From Lachnospiraceae bacterium (GTDB taxonomy: Bacteria > Bacillota > Clostridia > Lachnospirales > Lachnospiraceae), in the NCBI GenBank assembly GCA_017935565.1, contig JAGBHK010000017.1, forward strand, positions 155,135 to 219,134: a stretch of 64,000 bases of DNA, in the 5' to 3' direction. Every line of letters starts with the position of its first letter. The first letter of the stretch is position 1. Of this stretch, positions 33,332 through 43,267 are shown piece by piece. Below the pieces are notes generated by a model, which did not search any database, had not been told where the DNA came from, and worked only from the letters and a program-made list of their open reading frames with translations. A program made the translations under genes and the position numbers.

Positions 33332-33844
33332 GTGGCAAGTTTAATTGATGAACTTATTAATGTTCTTGAACAAGAGAATAAAGAATATGAGACACTTATG
33401 TTACTCTCCAAGGAGAAAACTCCTGTTATTGTTAAGGGCGATTTAGAAAAATTGCAACGCATTACACAGGTTGAACAGGAGTTTATTGGAAAGATTACAA
33501 ATCTTGAAAAGAAGCGTACTGATGTCATGAATGATATTGGAACGGTTTTATCGAAAGATCCAAAAACTATGAGAGTAGTTGATGTTATTGAGATACTTTC
33601 AAAACAGCCAGTGGAACAAAATCGTTTGTCAGAAGTTCATGACAAGTTATTGACAACATTGGAAAATTTTAAAAAGTACAACGAAGTTAATGCGAATCTT
33701 ATAAAGGAATCTTTAGAGATTATTGATTTTAATTTGAATCTCGTTACAAGCCTGTATCAGGATACAGGTATTGCAAATTATGATAAGAATGCGAAGAGCA
33801 TTTCTGCCATGGGAGCGACAGGTGTCTTCGATAGAAAGAGTTAG
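33332..33844 (+). CDS. flgN: FlgN-like flagellar chaperone
   Basis: 170 residues, nearly all helical, with heptad patterns (LIDELINVLEQENKEYETLMLLSKEKTPVIVKGDLEKL). The GTG start is preceded by GGAGAG. It sits between flgM and flgK, the usual place of FlgN, which keeps FlgK and FlgL export-ready. Recognition is by size, position and the conserved opening. Confidence 0.88.
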   Translation: MASLIDELINVLEQENKEYETLMLLSKEKTPVIVKGDLEKLQRITQVEQEFIGKITNLEKKRTDVMNDIGTVLSKDPKTMRVVDVIEILSKQPVEQNRLSEVHDKLLTTLENFKKYNEVNANLIKESLEIIDFNLNLVTSLYQDTGIANYDKNAKSISAMGATGVFDRKS

Positions 33845-33859
33845 AAAGCAGGTGATGGG

Positions 33860-35767
33860 ATGTCATTAATGACAAGTATATATACAGGCGTGTCGGGTTT
33901 GAGAACAAGTCAGAATGCACTTAATACAACTTCCCACAACCTGGCAAATATTAATACCGATGGTTATGTTAGACAGCAGGTATCATTTGCGGATACCAGA
34001 TATATGCAATACGGTTTTAGTGTTGTAAATACAATGCAAGTAGGTCTCGGTGTCGTTTCAGCAGAAACTAGACATTTAAGAGACCTTTTATTAGATAATT
34101 CGTTTAGATTAGAAAGCGGAAGACAACAGTTTTATGCTTCTCAGTATGAGGCTGTTGAAGAAGTGGAAAGTATCTTTGGTGAAACAGAAGGTACAAGATT
34201 CCAAAATTCATTGAATGATTTGTGGGAGGCTATGAGTGAGGTTGCAAAAACTCCTGATAGCAATACTGCAAGAGCTGGCCTTGTTATGAATGCAAATACA
34301 TTTTTAGCAAGAGCGGAAGCAATGTACGATGAACTTTACAGCTACCAGTTGAATGTAGATACAATGATTCAGGAAACTGTGGCTAAGATTAATAAATTAG
34401 GCGATACAATATATGAACTTAATATGCGTATTCAGTCGGTTGAGGCGCCAGGTGTTGAAACAGCATCGGATTTAAGAGATGTAAGAGATAGAGCTCTTGA
34501 TGAATTGTCGGAGCTTGTGGACATAGATGTAGAAGAAAATGCTACTGGTCTTGTAAAGGTAAGAGCAGAAGGTCAGGAATTCATAGTTGAAGATGGATGT
34601 TTCCATATGGGAATGGCACAGCTTGACACAGAACTTGATTCAGCATTTTATTCTCCAACATGGCCTCAATTAGGTGGTGCGGCAGTATTTAATCTTCATA
34701 TTGATATAAATACAGGAAATAATAATGATATCGGTCGTCTTAAAGGTCTTCTTCTTGCAAGAGGAAGTTATGCAGCAAATTATACTGATATACCAATAAG
34801 ACCGGATCCGGCGGATTATAATTTAAATGACCCTAACGAATTGGCTACATATAGAGAAGCGTTAGAGAATTATAATGAAGAGGCACATCATTACAATTAT
34901 TATGTTGACAATACAGTTATTATGAAGACTCAAGCGTTGTTTGACCAACTTGTAAATGGTATTGTAACTACAGTTAATGATTTGCTTTGTCCAAATATCA
35001 CAACTAGCCTTGAAAGTAGTGTGACATTTACAATTCCTGCGGGAACTGTTATTGAGACTTTGGATGGAGCTCTTAAGAATCAGCTTAGAACAGCGGTTGA
35101 TAATGGCACGGCAGCAGTTGATAAATTTGGAGCATTGACAACTGATACAACTATTACATTGGCAGCAGGAACAGAAATTACTTGTCTTGATAGCGAAAAG
35201 GCTTCGTATGGACAGGATGAAAATAAAACTCAGGGTACAGAACTTTTCTCTAGAAAGGATGTTAAAAGATACACAGTTCTTGAGGGAAGTGATGGAAAAA
35301 CATATCATGTATACAATCCTTACACTGAATTTGGTACGGAATCATTGTATTCATGTAGGAACTTAGAAGTAAATAAGGTGATTCAAGATAATTACGCATA
35401 CTTACCATTTACAACAAAGGAAGAAGAAATTGATTTGAAACTTGGTGAGGAAATATTGGCGGCATGGGATAAACCATTTAAGAATCTTGACCCAAATAAT
35501 ATTACAAAGAAGGACTTTACTGATTATTACAGTGCAATGATTGGAGAAATAGCAAATGATGGTTATATGCACAAGTCTATTTCAGAAAATCAGTCAACAG
35601 TAGTTCTTGACATTGATTCTAGTAGAGAATCAGCAATGGGTGTTACATCTGAAGAAGAACTTTCTAATATGATTAAGTTCCAAAATGCATATAATGCATC
35701 TTCAAGATATGTTACAACTATAGCAGATATGATTGATACGATTATCCAGAAGGTAGGACACTGGTAA
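33860..35767 (+). CDS. flgK: Flagellar hook-associated protein FlgK (first copy)
   Basis: 635 residues. N-terminal IYTGVSGLRTSQNALNTTSHNLANINTDGYVRQ and C-terminal MGVTSEEELSNMIKFQNAYNASSRYVTTIADMIDTIIQKV are the axial-protein ends. A long insert (about 370-500) with repeated threonine-rich strands lies between them and makes it longer than the second copy. FlgK forms the first hook-filament junction layer. It is directly followed, 26 bases on, by a second flgK-like gene. Confidence 0.9.
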   Translation: MSLMTSIYTGVSGLRTSQNALNTTSHNLANINTDGYVRQQVSFADTRYMQYGFSVVNTMQVGLGVVSAETRHLRDLLLDNSFRLESGRQQFYASQYEAVEEVESIFGETEGTRFQNSLNDLWEAMSEVAKTPDSNTARAGLVMNANTFLARAEAMYDELYSYQLNVDTMIQETVAKINKLGDTIYELNMRIQSVEAPGVETASDLRDVRDRALDELSELVDIDVEENATGLVKVRAEGQEFIVEDGCFHMGMAQLDTELDSAFYSPTWPQLGGAAVFNLHIDINTGNNNDIGRLKGLLLARGSYAANYTDIPIRPDPADYNLNDPNELATYREALENYNEEAHHYNYYVDNTVIMKTQALFDQLVNGIVTTVNDLLCPNITTSLESSVTFTIPAGTVIETLDGALKNQLRTAVDNGTAAVDKFGALTTDTTITLAAGTEITCLDSEKASYGQDENKTQGTELFSRKDVKRYTVLEGSDGKTYHVYNPYTEFGTESLYSCRNLEVNKVIQDNYAYLPFTTKEEEIDLKLGEEILAAWDKPFKNLDPNNITKKDFTDYYSAMIGEIANDGYMHKSISENQSTVVLDIDSSRESAMGVTSEEELSNMIKFQNAYNASSRYVTTIADMIDTIIQKVGHW

Positions 35768-35792
35768 AAACAAATAGGAGTGAGGTGTAAAC

Positions 35793-37274
35793 ATGGCTAA
35801 TACATTTTTTGGATTAAACATAGGCGTTTCCGGATTATATGCGGCTAATGCAGGCGTTGATGTTACAGCAAACAATGTGGCAAATGAAAATACAAAAGGA
35901 TATTCAAGACAGGTTATTAGTCAGTCGGCAACTGAACCTATAAGAGTGTTTCAAAGATATGGTATGATTGGTAGTGGTGTAGAGGTTACATCCATTGACC
36001 AAATGAGAGATAAATACTATGATGCTAAGTATTGGGATAATAATTCCAAACTTGGTGAAGAAAGTGCAAAATATAACTATATGATTCAGATTGAAGACTA
36101 TTTTGCAGAAACTGACGAGACTGGATTTTCGAAGGAATATAGCAATATTTTCAATGGTCTTGAAGATTTGGTTAAGACTCCTGAGGGTAATACTGAAAGA
36201 GTAACTTTCCTCAACTATTGCGAAAGTTTTCTTGAATATATGCAGGAACTTAAGACAAACCTCATTAAGAGTCAGGAAGATTTAAATTCTGAAGTTGCAA
36301 GTAATGTTGACCACATTAACTCTCTTGGAGCAGAAATTGCAGCTCTTAATAAAGAAATAAATGTAGTTGAACTTACCGGTGCAAAGGCAAATGAACTTCG
36401 TGATAAGAGAGCTCTTTTATTGGATGAGTTATCTTCTATATGTGAGATTTCTACGAAAGAAGTTTTGTATGATAATGGTAAAAGTGATTTTACCGTAAAT
36501 ATCGGTGATAAGACATTGGTTAGTACATATGATTACTATACACTTGAAGTTGTAAGTAGAGAAGATAGAGCTGATAAGCATGATGCAGTTGGTTTGTATG
36601 ATATTCAGTGGTCATATGGTGAAAAATTTGATCCAGTTGGTTCAAATATTGACGGAGCGTTAAGATCTCTTCTTATTATTAGAGATGGTAATAACTATGT
36701 TCCAGAAGAAGGCAATGACATTTCGGTTCCGATTGATTATAAGGGAGTTCCTTATTATATTGATGAAATCAATGAATTCTTAACAAAATTTACAGGTGCC
36801 TTTAATGAAATTCATAGCAAAGGTATGAATATGGAAGGTGAGTCTACAAAAGACATACCGATTTTTTTGAAGGATGATAATGATGTATTTACAGTAAATC
36901 AGGACTTGATGGCAAATCCAAGTTGGATGTCTACAACAGTAAATGTCCATGATGGTGCAGCACAGTACGACTTACTTTCAGAAATGATAAAGGTAAAAGA
37001 TTCGAAAGAATTTGATGGAGGTTCGCCTGAAGAATTTATCCAGTCACTTATTACAGAAATAGCTATTGATACAAGTAAGGCTAAAACTTTAAATGAAAAT
37101 TATAAAAATATTATCCAAACCATAACTAATCAAAGAGAAGCGGTTATGGGTGTAGATGCGGACGAAGAAGCGATGAATCTTGTGAAATATCAAGAAGCAT
37201 ACGATTTAAGCGCAAAGGTTATTCAGGTTATGTCTGAAATGTACGATAAATTAATTAACGAAACTGGCGTGTAG
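35793..37274 (+). CDS. flgK: Flagellar hook-associated protein FlgK-like (second copy)
   Basis: 493 residues with the same N-terminal (IGVSGLYAANAGVDVTANNVANENTKGYSRQ) and C-terminal (AVMGVDADEEAMNLVKYQEAYDLSAKVIQVMSEMYDKLI) ends as the preceding gene, but without the insert. One copy may replace the other at the junction or form a distinct layer. AGGAGTGAGG precedes the ATG. Two adjacent flgK-like genes also occur in other Lachnospiraceae, as far as I recall. Confidence 0.88.
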   Translation: MANTFFGLNIGVSGLYAANAGVDVTANNVANENTKGYSRQVISQSATEPIRVFQRYGMIGSGVEVTSIDQMRDKYYDAKYWDNNSKLGEESAKYNYMIQIEDYFAETDETGFSKEYSNIFNGLEDLVKTPEGNTERVTFLNYCESFLEYMQELKTNLIKSQEDLNSEVASNVDHINSLGAEIAALNKEINVVELTGAKANELRDKRALLLDELSSICEISTKEVLYDNGKSDFTVNIGDKTLVSTYDYYTLEVVSREDRADKHDAVGLYDIQWSYGEKFDPVGSNIDGALRSLLIIRDGNNYVPEEGNDISVPIDYKGVPYYIDEINEFLTKFTGAFNEIHSKGMNMEGESTKDIPIFLKDDNDVFTVNQDLMANPSWMSTTVNVHDGAAQYDLLSEMIKVKDSKEFDGGSPEEFIQSLITEIAIDTSKAKTLNENYKNIIQTITNQREAVMGVDADEEAMNLVKYQEAYDLSAKVIQVMSEMYDKLINETGV

Positions 37275-37298
37275 TTTTAAATTAGAAAGGGTGATACA

Positions 37299-38738
37299 AT
37301 GAGAATTACCAGTGGTATGATGATTAACAATGCATTGTTTAATCTTAACAACAACAAAAAATTGCTTAATACATTAAATACTCAGTTGGGTACTACAAAG
37401 AAAATTCAAAGACCTTCAGAAGACCCGATTATTGCTATTAGAGCATTGAGACTTCGTTCTACATATAACGAAATTGAGCAGTATTTAGGAAAAAACATTC
37501 CTGACGCTAGAGCGTGGATGAAGACTTCCCAGGAAGCCATTGACAGCGTTAACGATGTTTTGACAGATATTACAACATATTGTAATCAGGGTGTTAATGA
37601 TTATAATACCGTTGAGGAAAGAGAAAATCTTGTAGCATCCCTTAAAGAACTTAGAAATCAGATTTATGCAGATGGTGATGCTGATTACGCAGGTAGAACA
37701 GTATTTACTGGGTATAAGACAGATTCAACTCTTACATTCCAGGAGGATGAGTTGGATACTGATTATACAATTACAGAGACTTTGGATTTCTCTAAAGTTA
37801 GCAATGACAAGAGAATCGTTGGTTTAGATATTTCGACAACAGAGTACGTTGCAGGTAGTGCCATTACAAATGAAGAACTTCATGTTATTAATTTGGCATA
37901 TAACAATTTGGCTGTGGGAACTCCAACAGTTACAGTTAATGGTAATGCAGTTGCAGTAACTGTTAAATCTAAAGAAAATATGGGCGATATGGTTTACAAT
38001 GTTGTTCCAGACAATGGAGTGGTTTATGTTCCTGAAACAGGTGAATTGCTTGTAGGAAATTCGATATATGAAAATATGGCAACAAATGGTGCAACCCTTG
38101 ATTGTACATACAATAAAGAAGGTTTTCATAAAGGAGAATTAAGACCTGAACATTATTTTGATTGTACAAATCACAAAAAAGGTGTATCATATACTAAGAA
38201 GGATCAACCAATTAATTATACGATTAACTTTAATCAGAGTATACAGATTAATTCACAAGGTAAGGATATCCTTACACATGATATTGGAAGAGATTTGGAT
38301 ACAATCATTAATTCGGTTACAAGAGCTGTAGAGGTACAAAATAAAATTGCTGAAATTGAAGGTTTGATGACAACAACTACTGATGAATCAGAACTTGCAA
38401 AACTTAGAACTATGCTTGACGTAGCGAAGTTAGAACTTACTTATGCGGAAGAAAATATGGGCGAAGCATTTTCGGAAGGCATAACAAATTTCACAGGACA
38501 TCAGGATAGATTAAATGTTGAATTGTCTGACCTTGGTGCTAGATTACAGAGATTGACACTGAATGAAGAAAGATTAAATGATCAGAAATTAAATGTTAAG
38601 GAACAGAAAAGTGAGAACGAGGAAATTGATTCTGAAATTACAACAGTAGAGTTTATTGCGGCACAGAATGTGTATGATGCTTCATTGGCTGCATCTGCAA
38701 AGGTTGTACAGCAGACTTTATTAGATTTCCTAAGATAA
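37299..38738 (+). CDS. flgL: Flagellar hook-associated protein FlgL
   Basis: 479 residues. The N-terminus has the flagellin-like NNKKLLNTLNTQLGTTKKIQRPSEDPIIAIRALRLR and the C-terminus a long helix (IDSEITTVEFIAAQNVYDASLAASAKVVQQTLLDFL). The middle (about 150-320) is an insert larger than in Bacillus FlgL (298 residues). It forms the second junction layer between hook and filament. RBS AGAAAGGG lies before the ATG; fliW follows by 24 bases. Confidence 0.92.
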   Translation: MRITSGMMINNALFNLNNNKKLLNTLNTQLGTTKKIQRPSEDPIIAIRALRLRSTYNEIEQYLGKNIPDARAWMKTSQEAIDSVNDVLTDITTYCNQGVNDYNTVEERENLVASLKELRNQIYADGDADYAGRTVFTGYKTDSTLTFQEDELDTDYTITETLDFSKVSNDKRIVGLDISTTEYVAGSAITNEELHVINLAYNNLAVGTPTVTVNGNAVAVTVKSKENMGDMVYNVVPDNGVVYVPETGELLVGNSIYENMATNGATLDCTYNKEGFHKGELRPEHYFDCTNHKKGVSYTKKDQPINYTINFNQSIQINSQGKDILTHDIGRDLDTIINSVTRAVEVQNKIAEIEGLMTTTTDESELAKLRTMLDVAKLELTYAEENMGEAFSEGITNFTGHQDRLNVELSDLGARLQRLTLNEERLNDQKLNVKEQKSENEEIDSEITTVEFIAAQNVYDASLAASAKVVQQTLLDFLR

Positions 38739-38762
38739 GTAGAAAGGTAAGGTAGAAACTAT

Positions 38763-39197
38763 ATGAAAATTTTAACAAAAATCTTTGGCGAAATAGAAGT
38801 TAATGAAGAAAAGGTTTTGAATTTTAAAGAAGGAATAATTGGTTTTCCAGATTTGAATAAGTTTATGCTTATTCATGATGCAGATGATGAAAAGAAAACA
38901 GTATCTTGGTTGCAGTCTATTGACGAACCAGCATTCGCTATGCCGGTTGTTGATCCGTTGGCAGTAGACCCTACTTATAATCCTATAGTAGAAGATGAAT
39001 TATTAAAACCATTAGGAGATTTGGTTGAGGAAGACATTATCGTATTGGTTACAATGACAGTACCTGCAGACGTAAAGAAGGCAACTGTTAATTTAAAGGC
39101 TCCTATTGTTGTTAATTCAAAAAATCTTAATGCATGCCAGATTATTTTAGATGATGATAAATATTTGGTTAAGCACCCAATTAATAGTGAAGAATAA
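38763..39197 (+). CDS. fliW: Flagellar assembly factor FliW
   Basis: 144 residues with the FliW signature EEKVLNFKEGIIGFPDLNKFMLI and the EPAFAMPVVDPLAVDPTY segment. FliW binds both flagellin and CsrA; when flagellin is exported, FliW is freed and sequesters CsrA, allowing flagellin translation. It lies directly before csrA, the standard arrangement. Confidence 0.95.
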   Translation: MKILTKIFGEIEVNEEKVLNFKEGIIGFPDLNKFMLIHDADDEKKTVSWLQSIDEPAFAMPVVDPLAVDPTYNPIVEDELLKPLGDLVEEDIIVLVTMTVPADVKKATVNLKAPIVVNSKNLNACQIILDDDKYLVKHPINSEE

Positions 39198-39235
39198 AGC
39201 ATGAATAGCATTTTAAATGCGGATAAGGAGTCGTT

Positions 39236-39451
39236 ATGTTAGCATTATCAAGAAAAAAAGACGAGGCAATCGTTATTAATAATAATATAGAAGTAACAAT
39301 AATTGAAATTAAAGGTGACCAGGTTAAACTTGGTATTTCAGCACCTAAGTCAGTTCCTGTATATAGAAAAGAAGTTTATGTACAGATTCAGGAGGCAAAT
39401 AAAGCAGCTGCATCTGTTGAAACTTATGATGCAATAAAAAATTTATTTTAA
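39236..39451 (+). CDS. csrA: Carbon storage regulator CsrA
   Basis: 71 residues: MLALSRKKDEAIVINNNIEVTIIEIKGDQVKLGISAPKSVPVYRKEVY in outline, the five-stranded CsrA dimer with the RNA-binding first strand (ALSRKKDE) and GISAPKSVPVYR. It represses flagellin translation by binding GGA motifs; a GGA-loop hairpin is present in the leader of the first flagellin gene. RBS AAGGAG precedes the ATG. Confidence 0.97.
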   Translation: MLALSRKKDEAIVINNNIEVTIIEIKGDQVKLGISAPKSVPVYRKEVYVQIQEANKAAASVETYDAIKNLF

Positions 39452-39455
39452 GGTA

Positions 39456-39483
39456 TAAAGTTTTTTTAGAAACGTGCCGATAA
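39456..39483 (+). promoter_or_regulatory. Sigma-28 promoter of the flaG-fliD-fliS operon
   Basis: TAAA, 17-base spacer, CCGATAA, about 50 bases before flaG. Confidence 0.7.
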
Positions 39484-39534
39484 GAGATTAAAGTAACAGT
39501 AATTTGGTATTGTCATTACAAGGAGGTAATTATT

Positions 39535-39915
39535 ATGGCAATTGAAAAAGTAACAAGTCAGGCTGCATATCAGGCAAGCAGCGTGCAACAAACAGCAAAA
39601 GCAGTTGAAAGTGTAACACCTGTATCTAATACACAGAGACAGGTGGTTTCTGGCGCTTCTGACATTTCCAAGGAAGGAACAGAAAAGAGAGAAGCATCGA
39701 ACGAAAACATTAAAAAGGCTGTTAGTGATTTGAATAAGAAGATGTCAAATACAACAGCTCAGTTTGGTATTCATGAAGGAACAAACAGAGTAACAGTTAA
39801 AATTGTTGATAAAGAAACAAAGGATGTATTAAAGGAATTCCCAGCGGAAGAAACTTTGGAAATGATTGCTAAAGTTTGGGAACTTGCCGGTATTATGGTA
39901 GACAAGAAACTTTAA
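39535..39915 (+). CDS. flaG: FlaG family flagellar protein
   Basis: 126 residues: disordered N-terminal half, then the conserved FlaG block TQFGIHEGTNRVTVKIVDKETKDVLKEFPAEETLEMIAKVWELAGIMVDKKL in outline. FlaG affects filament length in several bacteria. RBS AAGGAGG. It starts the late operon with fliD and fliS. Confidence 0.92.
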   Translation: MAIEKVTSQAAYQASSVQQTAKAVESVTPVSNTQRQVVSGASDISKEGTEKREASNENIKKAVSDLNKKMSNTTAQFGIHEGTNRVTVKIVDKETKDVLKEFPAEETLEMIAKVWELAGIMVDKKL

Positions 39916-39930
39916 GATAGGAGGGATATT

Positions 39931-42207
39931 ATGGCTATTAAATTATCAGGTATGATTTCTGGTATGGATACAGATGCTATGATTGATGAATTAGTAAAAG
40001 CGTATTCAGTAAGAAAAGATTCCTATGTAAAAGAACAAAAATCCCTTGAATACAAGCAAGATGCGTGGAAAGAAATGAATAGCAAGATTTACAGTTTGTT
40101 TAGTGGTAAATTAAGTGCTATGCGTTTTTCTACAAATTATGCGATGAAGAGTATTAAAACATCTAATAGCAATAAAGTAACTGTATCAGGAAGTAGTAAT
40201 GCAGTAAATGGTACACAGGAACTTAAGATTGAAAGTCTTGCAAAGTCTGGATACCTTACAGGTGGCGTAGTTGCAACTGAAAGTGGCGATGACCTTAAGA
40301 CGAGCAGCAAACTTTCTGAACTTGGAGTATCAGCAGGAAGACTTAGTGTTACTGTTGCGGGCGAAGAAAGTTATATTGACGTTACAGGCGATATGACAGT
40401 TCAAGGCTTTGTAAATCAGTTAAAAGAAAAAGGTCTTAATGCAAGTTTTGATGAAGCAAACCAGAGATTTTTCATAAGCGCAAAGAATAGTGGTGCGGCT
40501 AATGATTTTTCTATTTCAGGTGCAGATGCGACTGGAACAGATGTGCTTAAGAACATGGGATTGTATTCAGTGTCTACAGCGGATGTTGAATCTTATAAGA
40601 ATTATGTTGCTGCAGCGGATGCAGATGCTTCTTATATGACAAACCTTGCTAAAGATGAATATTTGAAAAATCTTATTAATAGTCATGTAAAAACTCTTTC
40701 GGATGAAAGAAGTACATATGCTACAAAGGCTAATGAACTTAATTCAAAGATTGCAGAGGAAGAAGATAAAAAGACTTTTGCAGCACTTACAGATAAAGAA
40801 AAAACTGATAAGATTACTGAATTAAGTGACAAAATTCAGGCATTAAGAGATAAGATTACAGATGAAAATGCAAAGGGTGACGAAGCGGACAGCGCAGCTA
40901 TAGATGGATATAATGAAGAAATAGCTAAATTAGAAGCTAAAGTTACATTGTATGAGGAGATTAAGACAGAAGTTGGTTCATCTGATGCGGGAGACTTCAA
41001 GGATAAATTAAATACTTACAATGAATCTGTGGATGCAAATATTGAGGCATACAGAGAAGAACTTGAAGAGCCAGCAGCAAAGGTTAAGGAATTTGATGAG
41101 GCAATTACAAAAGCTAATGGATATTTGTCAGCAACATTAGAAGACAAAGAGCAGTTTTTAGCAGATAATTCAGTTACAGTTGATTATACAAGCGAAGCAT
41201 ATAATGAAGTATATACAAAATATTCTGATAAATATGATTACGCAAAAGAAATGGTTGCTGCATATGAAGAATATGAAAGCCTTGTAGAAGCAGGTTCTAC
41301 TGATGAAACAAGACTTGCTGAACTTAGAGAAAAACTTGGACTTAGCCAAAGTGAAACAGGGGCTTCAAGAATCGCAGGAGCTGATGCGAAGATTTATTTG
41401 AATGGTGCGATGTTTGAATCCAATTCAAACAACTTCCAGATAAATGGTCTTACTATTACAGCTCATGCAGTTACGGATGATGATGAAGTTATAACTGTTA
41501 CAACAGATACAGATGTTGATGGCATTTATAATATGGTAAAAGATTTCTTCAAAGAATATAATGAGGTTATGAAGGGCATGCAGGAATCATACAATGCAGC
41601 TTCAGCAGGTGATTATGAACCTCTTACAGAAGAAGAAATGGAATCTATGACTGATAAGCAGATTGAAAAGTGGGAAAAGAAACTTACTACAGCTGCTCTT
41701 AGAAAGGATTCATCTTTATCAAGTATTATGAGTCTTATGAAGACTGCTATGGTACAAAGTTTCGAAGTAAATGGAGAAACACTCAATCTTGCATCATTTG
41801 GTATCAAGTCAGCAGGATATTTTGAGGTTGATTCTAATGAAAGAAATCTTTATCACATTGACGGTGATGCAGATGACAAACTTGTATCAGGAAATGCGGA
41901 TAAGTTAAAAACAGCAATTGCTAATGATCCAGACAGATTTGTTGAATTCTTTAGTAAGCTTACAGATAATTTATATACACAGCTTAACAAAAAGATGAGT
42001 TCGTCATCTCTTAGCAGCGCATATACGGTATATAATGATAAGTATATGAAACAGCAGTACGAAAGATATGATGACAAGATTAGCGATTGGGAAGACAAAG
42101 TTGATGCTATAAGAGAAAAATATGAGAAACAGTTTGCAGCGATGGAAACAGCATTATCATCATTGCAGAGTCAGTCATCATATTTCTCACAAATGTTAGG
42201 TTACTAA
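39931..42207 (+). CDS. fliD: Flagellar filament capping protein FliD
   Basis: 758 residues, longer than the usual 450-600. N-terminal SGMISGMDTDAMIDELVKAYSVRKDSYVKEQKSLEYKQDAWKEMN is the FliD_N block; the C-terminal FliD block (about 470-758) ends in a long coiled coil. The extra length is a central helical, Lys/Glu-rich insert (about 225-470; ELNSKIAEEEDKK, KITELSDKIQALRDKI). FliD caps the filament and inserts flagellin. Its size and the insert may reflect an unusually long cap or an adhesive domain. Confidence 0.93.
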   Translation: MAIKLSGMISGMDTDAMIDELVKAYSVRKDSYVKEQKSLEYKQDAWKEMNSKIYSLFSGKLSAMRFSTNYAMKSIKTSNSNKVTVSGSSNAVNGTQELKIESLAKSGYLTGGVVATESGDDLKTSSKLSELGVSAGRLSVTVAGEESYIDVTGDMTVQGFVNQLKEKGLNASFDEANQRFFISAKNSGAANDFSISGADATGTDVLKNMGLYSVSTADVESYKNYVAAADADASYMTNLAKDEYLKNLINSHVKTLSDERSTYATKANELNSKIAEEEDKKTFAALTDKEKTDKITELSDKIQALRDKITDENAKGDEADSAAIDGYNEEIAKLEAKVTLYEEIKTEVGSSDAGDFKDKLNTYNESVDANIEAYREELEEPAAKVKEFDEAITKANGYLSATLEDKEQFLADNSVTVDYTSEAYNEVYTKYSDKYDYAKEMVAAYEEYESLVEAGSTDETRLAELREKLGLSQSETGASRIAGADAKIYLNGAMFESNSNNFQINGLTITAHAVTDDDEVITVTTDTDVDGIYNMVKDFFKEYNEVMKGMQESYNAASAGDYEPLTEEEMESMTDKQIEKWEKKLTTAALRKDSSLSSIMSLMKTAMVQSFEVNGETLNLASFGIKSAGYFEVDSNERNLYHIDGDADDKLVSGNADKLKTAIANDPDRFVEFFSKLTDNLYTQLNKKMSSSSLSSAYTVYNDKYMKQQYERYDDKISDWEDKVDAIREKYEKQFAAMETALSSLQSQSSYFSQMLGY

Positions 42208-42232
42208 AATATAAAAGATTGGAGACGGGTTT

Positions 42233-42610
42233 ATGACATTACAAAATGGATATAGTCAATATAGTAATAGCAAAGTAATGACAGCTTCGCCTGCACAACT
42301 TACACTTATGCTCTACGAAGGAGCTATAAAGTTTTGCAATATTGCAATAGTTGCTATTGAAAACAAAGATATTATGAAAGCTCATAACAATATTCGTAAA
42401 GTCGAAAATATTATAACTGAATTCAGAGCTACTCTTAATTTCAAGTATCCTGTTGCAAATGACTTTGAAAAAGTTTATGCATATATCTATGACCGACTTG
42501 TTGAAGCTAATATTCGTAAGGATAAAGAGATACTGGAAGAAGTACTTGGTCACTTGAGAACAATGAGAGATACATGGAAAGAGGTAATGGTTCTTGCAAA
42601 ACGAAATTAG
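42233..42610 (+). CDS. fliS: Flagellin chaperone FliS
   Basis: 125 residues with YSQYSNSKVMTASPAQLTLMLYEGAIKFC and the four-helix pattern of FliS. It binds the flagellin C-terminus before export and also helps the FliW-CsrA loop. It overlaps the next gene by 17 bases. Confidence 0.95.
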   Translation: MTLQNGYSQYSNSKVMTASPAQLTLMLYEGAIKFCNIAIVAIENKDIMKAHNNIRKVENIITEFRATLNFKYPVANDFEKVYAYIYDRLVEANIRKDKEILEEVLGHLRTMRDTWKEVMVLAKRN

Positions 42611-43085
42611 TAATAAAGATTATTTAGGCATATTGATACAGAGTCTTAATAAGAAGATTGTAGTTTTAGATAAGATTCTTGTTGAAAATGCAAAACAAAG
42701 TGAAATAATAGCAGCGGAGAAATTCGACTTCGATAAATTTGATGAAGTGTACGCCGAAAAAGAAAATTTAATTAATGAATTAAAACTACTTGATAATGGA
42801 TTTGAAAAGGTGTATAATAGAGTCAAAGAAATCTTGGACGTGGATAGAGAACTATACAAAAACGAGATAAAGGCTATGCAGGATTTGATTAGAATCATTA
42901 TATCCAAAGCAGCTGATGTTGAAGTAAGTGAAAAGAGAAATCACGAAGCCATGACGGCAAAGAATGTTATGTTAAAGAAACAGGTAAAAACCGTGAAACT
43001 TACAAACAAGGCTGCGGCAGAATATTATCAGACGATGAATAAGTTGAAGGTTGTAGAACCTCAATTCATGGACAAGAAAAAATAA
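42594..43085 (+). CDS. Helical protein after fliS, possible FliT-like chaperone
   Basis: 163 residues, almost all helical, with heptads (YLGILIQSLNKKIVVLDKILVENAKQSEI). The TTG start overlaps fliS and uses GAGG about eleven bases upstream. In many flagellar operons a FliT-type chaperone for FliD follows fliS; size and fold fit, but the family is not recognised with certainty. Confidence 0.65.
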   Translation: MQNEISNKDYLGILIQSLNKKIVVLDKILVENAKQSEIIAAEKFDFDKFDEVYAEKENLINELKLLDNGFEKVYNRVKEILDVDRELYKNEIKAMQDLIRIIISKAADVEVSEKRNHEAMTAKNVMLKKQVKTVKLTNKAAAEYYQTMNKLKVVEPQFMDKKK

Positions 43086-43108
43086 TTAAAAATTTTTTAA
43101 AAAAGGTA

Positions 43109-43135
43109 TAAAGTATTTCTAAATACTACCGATAT
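43109..43135 (+). promoter_or_regulatory. Sigma-28 promoter of the first flagellin gene
   Basis: TAAA, 16-base spacer, CCGATAT, 133 bases before the flagellin start. Confidence 0.8.
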
Positions 43136-43228
43136 ATATTATGTAAGGTAGTAAGAAAGAGTACTTACTATACAAATACTATTAACAAATTGTAGCAAAT
43201 GTAACATAGTTACATGCCACAAACAAAT

Positions 43229-43259
43229 CTGCCAAGGAAGGCAGAGTATATTCAAGGAG
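43229..43259 (+). promoter_or_regulatory. Candidate CsrA-binding hairpin and Shine-Dalgarno
   Basis: CTGCC (43229-43233), loop AAGGAA, GGCAG (43240-43244) forms a hairpin with GGA in the loop, the classic CsrA site. It stands nine bases before a second GGA in the ribosome site CAAGGAGGA (43253-43259), as the two sites of the Bacillus hag leader do. The second flagellin leader lacks the hairpin. Confidence 0.6.
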
Positions 43260-43267
43260 GAATTATT

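Noticed and set aside
37824-38190. Minus-strand frames inside flgL and similar frames in fliD, rpoB and recD2
   Set aside because: Antisense shadows of well-identified genes.
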